DNA of 64,000 nt, taken from Jejudonia soesokkakensis. GTDB lineage: Bacteria > Bacteroidota > Bacteroidia > Flavobacteriales > Flavobacteriaceae. Under the pieces are notes generated by a model. The model searched no databases. It saw only the letters and a list, made by a program, of their open reading frames with translations, and had not been told where the DNA came from. Location of the stretch: NCBI RefSeq assembly GCF_042664795.1, contig NZ_JBHTBN010000004.1, forward strand, positions 124,001 through 188,000, given 5' to 3'. The position numbers were made by a program, and so were the translations under genes. Positions 61,581 to 64,000 of this stretch are shown in pieces; position 1 is the first letter of the stretch, and every line of letters starts with the position of its first letter.

Positions 61581-64000
61581 ATGCCAGAACCAAAAAAACG
61601 CCTTTTTCTAGTTGATGCCTATGCTTTAATTTTCCGAGGGTATTATGCCCTTATTAAAAATCCTCGAATCAATAGTAAAGGAATGGATACCTCAGCTATT
61701 ATGGGATTTATGAATAGCTTTCTGGATGTGATCAAGCGAGAACGCCCAGATCATCTGGCAGTATGTTTCGATAAAGGCGGAAGTGTTGCGCGTAACGATA
61801 TGTTCGAGGACTATAAAGCCAATCGAGATGAAACTCCCAACGGAATTCTAATCGCTATTCCATATATCTGTAAGATCCTTGAAGCCATGCATATTCCAAT
61901 CATGGTGAAAGAGGGTTTTGAAGCAGACGATGTAATTGGAACGTTGGCAAAAAAAGCAGAGAAAGAAGGATACACCACTTTTATGGTGACTCCCGATAAG
62001 GATTTTGCGCAACTGGTTTCTGAAAACATTTTTATGTACAGACCTGTATTTGGAGGAGGGTATGAGACCTGGGGAATTCCAGAAGTTCAAAAAAAGTTTG
62101 AAGTGGAGACACCAGATCAGGTGATCGATTACCTTGGGATGATGGGTGATGCCAGTGATAACATTCCAGGATTACCAGGTGTAGGTGATAAAACGGCCAA
62201 AAAATTTATCAAGCAGTTTGGTTCTATGGAAGGGTTGCTTGCCAATACCGATAAGTTGAAGGGGAAGATGAAAGAAAAAGTCATCGAAAATGCCGAATTG
62301 GGATTGTTGTCAAAACAACTGGCAACCATTATGCTCGATGTGCCTGTAGAATTTCATGAAGAGGATTTTGAAATGTCTGAACCCGATGTAACCGAAGTGA
62401 CCAAAATTTTTGAAGAACTGGAATTTAGACGACTTACCGATAATTTTGTCAAAGCTTTTTCGGTAGAAGCTATGGCAGCGCCAGGGACCAATCACCAGCA
62501 GAATGAAACCGATTCTAAAAAAGATGGTGCAACTGATAAACCATCCACTCAAAAAGCAACCAAAACTGCTGGACAAGGTCAGTTTTCACTTTTTGGTGGT
62601 GATAACGAACCCTCTGCGGCTAGTGAGGTATTTTCGTCCAGAAAGACCATTAAAGACACTCCACATTTTTATCAGACAATCCAGCCCGGAATGGGAACCA
62701 AGCTTTTTATTCAGAATTTGATGAAACAAACATCGGTGTGCTTTGATACGGAAACTACAGGTTTGAATCCGTTGACGGCAGAACTGGTCGGAATTGCTTT
62801 TTCGTGGGAACCTACCAAAGGATTTTATCTTCCTTTTCCTGAAAATAAAGAAGAAGCACAGGTAATTATAGAACAACTTCGGCCATTTTTTGAAGCTTCA
62901 GAAAATGAAAAAATTGGTCAGAATTTAAAGTACGATATCAAGGTACTTCAGAAATACAATGTTACTGTAAAAGGAAAATTGTTTGATACTATGTTAGCAC
63001 ACTACTTGATCAATGCCGATATGCGCCATAATATGGACGTACTTTCAGAAACTTATTTAAATTATACGCCAGTTTCAATTACAGAATTGATCGGTAAAAA
63101 AGGAAAAAATCAGAAGTCAATGCGAGATGTTCCTGTGGAAGCGCAAACCGAATATGCTGTGGAAGATGCCGATATTACCCTTCAGTTAAAGGAACATTTT
63201 GAAAAGGAACTGGGCGAAGCAAATACTCAGAAATTATTTGATGAGATTGAAATTCCGTTGCTCAGAGTGTTAGCCGATATGGAACTAGAAGGAATTAATC
63301 TAGATGAAGATTTCTTGAAAAAACTTTCAGCAGAATTAGAAGAAGACATCGCAGCACTCGAAAAGAGTATTTATAAAGAAGCTGGAGAAGAATTCAATAT
63401 TGCATCGCCAAAACAATTAGGTGAGATTCTCTTCGGAAAGCTACAGCTGGTCGATAAACCTAAAAAGACAAAAACCGGTCAATATTCTACCGCAGAAGAT
63501 GTACTTTCTTATTTGGCCAAAGATCATAAAATTATCAAGGACGTTCTCGAATATCGCGGACTCGCCAAACTAAAAAGCACCTATGTAGATGCATTACCAG
63601 AACAGGTGGAGCCATCGACTCAAAGAGTGCATACCGATTATATGCAAACGGTGGCGGCCACTGGCCGACTGAGTAGTAACAATCCGAACCTCCAAAATAT
63701 TCCCATCCGTACCGAGCGCGGTCGTGAAGTCCGTAAGGCCTTCATCCCGCGCGATAAAGATCACGTGTTGTTGGCAGCAGATTACTCACAGATAGAATTA
63801 CGAATTATTGCTGCCTTAAGCGAAGAAGATACGATGATTGAAGCCTTTAAAAATAATGAAGATATTCATGCCTCCACAGCGGCCAAAGTTTTTAACGTTC
63901 CACTTTCAGAAGTAACCAGAGAGCAGCGAAGCAATGCAAAAACGGTAAATTTTGGAATTATTTATGGGGTTTCAGCATTTGGATTAAGCAATCAAACCGA
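61581..64000 (+). CDS. polA: DNA polymerase I (3' end outside window)
   Basis: 806 complete codons from ATG 61581, open to the window end. 5'-3' exonuclease domain first (RLFLVDAYALIFRGYYALIK, EGFEADDVIGTLAKKAE, MVTPDKDFAQLVS, GVGDKTAKKFIKQFG). The 3'-5' exonuclease domain keeps its acidic residues (CFDTETTGLNPL, and NLKYDIKVLQ, YAVEDADITLQL), so proofreading should be active. The polymerase domain begins (TGRLSSNNPNLQNIP) with motif A LLAADYSQIELRIIAA and the O helix RSNAKTVNFGIIYGVSAFGL. Motif C lies beyond the edge. It repairs DNA and removes RNA primers. Confidence 0.97.
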   Translation, partial: MPEPKKRLFLVDAYALIFRGYYALIKNPRINSKGMDTSAIMGFMNSFLDVIKRERPDHLAVCFDKGGSVARNDMFEDYKANRDETPNGILIAIPYICKILEAMHIPIMVKEGFEADDVIGTLAKKAEKEGYTTFMVTPDKDFAQLVSENIFMYRPVFGGGYETWGIPEVQKKFEVETPDQVIDYLGMMGDASDNIPGLPGVGDKTAKKFIKQFGSMEGLLANTDKLKGKMKEKVIENAELGLLSKQLATIMLDVPVEFHEEDFEMSEPDVTEVTKIFEELEFRRLTDNFVKAFSVEAMAAPGTNHQQNETDSKKDGATDKPSTQKATKTAGQGQFSLFGGDNEPSAASEVFSSRKTIKDTPHFYQTIQPGMGTKLFIQNLMKQTSVCFDTETTGLNPLTAELVGIAFSWEPTKGFYLPFPENKEEAQVIIEQLRPFFEASENEKIGQNLKYDIKVLQKYNVTVKGKLFDTMLAHYLINADMRHNMDVLSETYLNYTPVSITELIGKKGKNQKSMRDVPVEAQTEYAVEDADITLQLKEHFEKELGEANTQKLFDEIEIPLLRVLADMELEGINLDEDFLKKLSAELEEDIAALEKSIYKEAGEEFNIASPKQLGEILFGKLQLVDKPKKTKTGQYSTAEDVLSYLAKDHKIIKDVLEYRGLAKLKSTYVDALPEQVEPSTQRVHTDYMQTVAATGRLSSNNPNLQNIPIRTERGREVRKAFIPRDKDHVLLAADYSQIELRIIAALSEEDTMIEAFKNNEDIHASTAAKVFNVPLSEVTREQRSNAKTVNFGIIYGVSAFGLSNQT

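Overview
The window looks like chromosomal DNA of a marine-type member of the Flavobacteriaceae (Bacteroidota). Supporting signs are AT-rich DNA, a SusC/SusD pair, a TonB-like anchor protein, DUF2723 and DUF3127 family genes, secreted proteins starting with short signal peptides and an 'AQVGIGN' motif, few purine-rich ribosome sites, and -7 promoter boxes of the Bacteroidota form TAnnTTTG. Genus cannot be fixed from the window. No plasmid, phage, IS element or CRISPR array is visible.

Layout. 0-8.2 kb is housekeeping: the end of uppP, truB, a TonB-like protein, a thioredoxin-fold protein, tag, aat, a DUF3127 protein with an SSB-type tail, a flavin reductase, a histidine kinase, HIT and greA. 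8.2-13.7 kb has a cold-shock gene and a minus-strand run led by aspS, then a TonB-C-like protein, a TPR lipoprotein, a ClC channel and a small membrane protein, several overlapping. 13.9-18.1 kb is a SusC/SusD pair without adjacent hydrolases. 18.2-25.1 kb is a TetR-controlled tripartite RND efflux operon with a clear operator/promoter. 25.2-31.0 kb carries a polyprenyl synthase and sucA-sucB of the TCA cycle. 31.0-36.3 kb has a TPR histidine kinase/NarL-type regulator pair, a new 45-residue membrane protein, a retropepsin-like protease, TatD and a type I asparaginase.

36.4-39.7 kb lies between tRNA-Ser(GGA) and tRNA-Gln(TTG). It holds a flavoprotein of unknown role, a DUF421 protein, and a Pmp3 plus SemiSWEET pair. 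A duplicated tRNA-Ser 3' end suggests past integration. 39.9-47.2 kb has a DUF2723 glycosyltransferase with a NodB deacetylase, a surface protein, an atypical thioredoxin and a metallophosphoesterase. 47.3-52.6 kb is a three-gene operon that fits breakdown of high-mannose N-glycans (GH92 mannosidase, glycosylasparaginase, sugar MFS importer). 52.9-56.8 kb is a giant surface protein with YadA-head-like repeats and a self-cleaving S74 C-terminus. 56.9-61.4 kb is a complete cyanophycin cycle (CphA, CphB, isoaspartyl peptidase). polA runs off the right edge.

Nothing here is a wholly new multi-gene defence or mobile system. The points most worth following are the S74 beta-roll protein, the TetR operator, the tRNA-Ser duplication with its small cargo block, the unannotated 45-residue membrane protein beside the two-component pair, the degenerate thioredoxin and Rieske-like proteins, and the hairpin in the greA leader.
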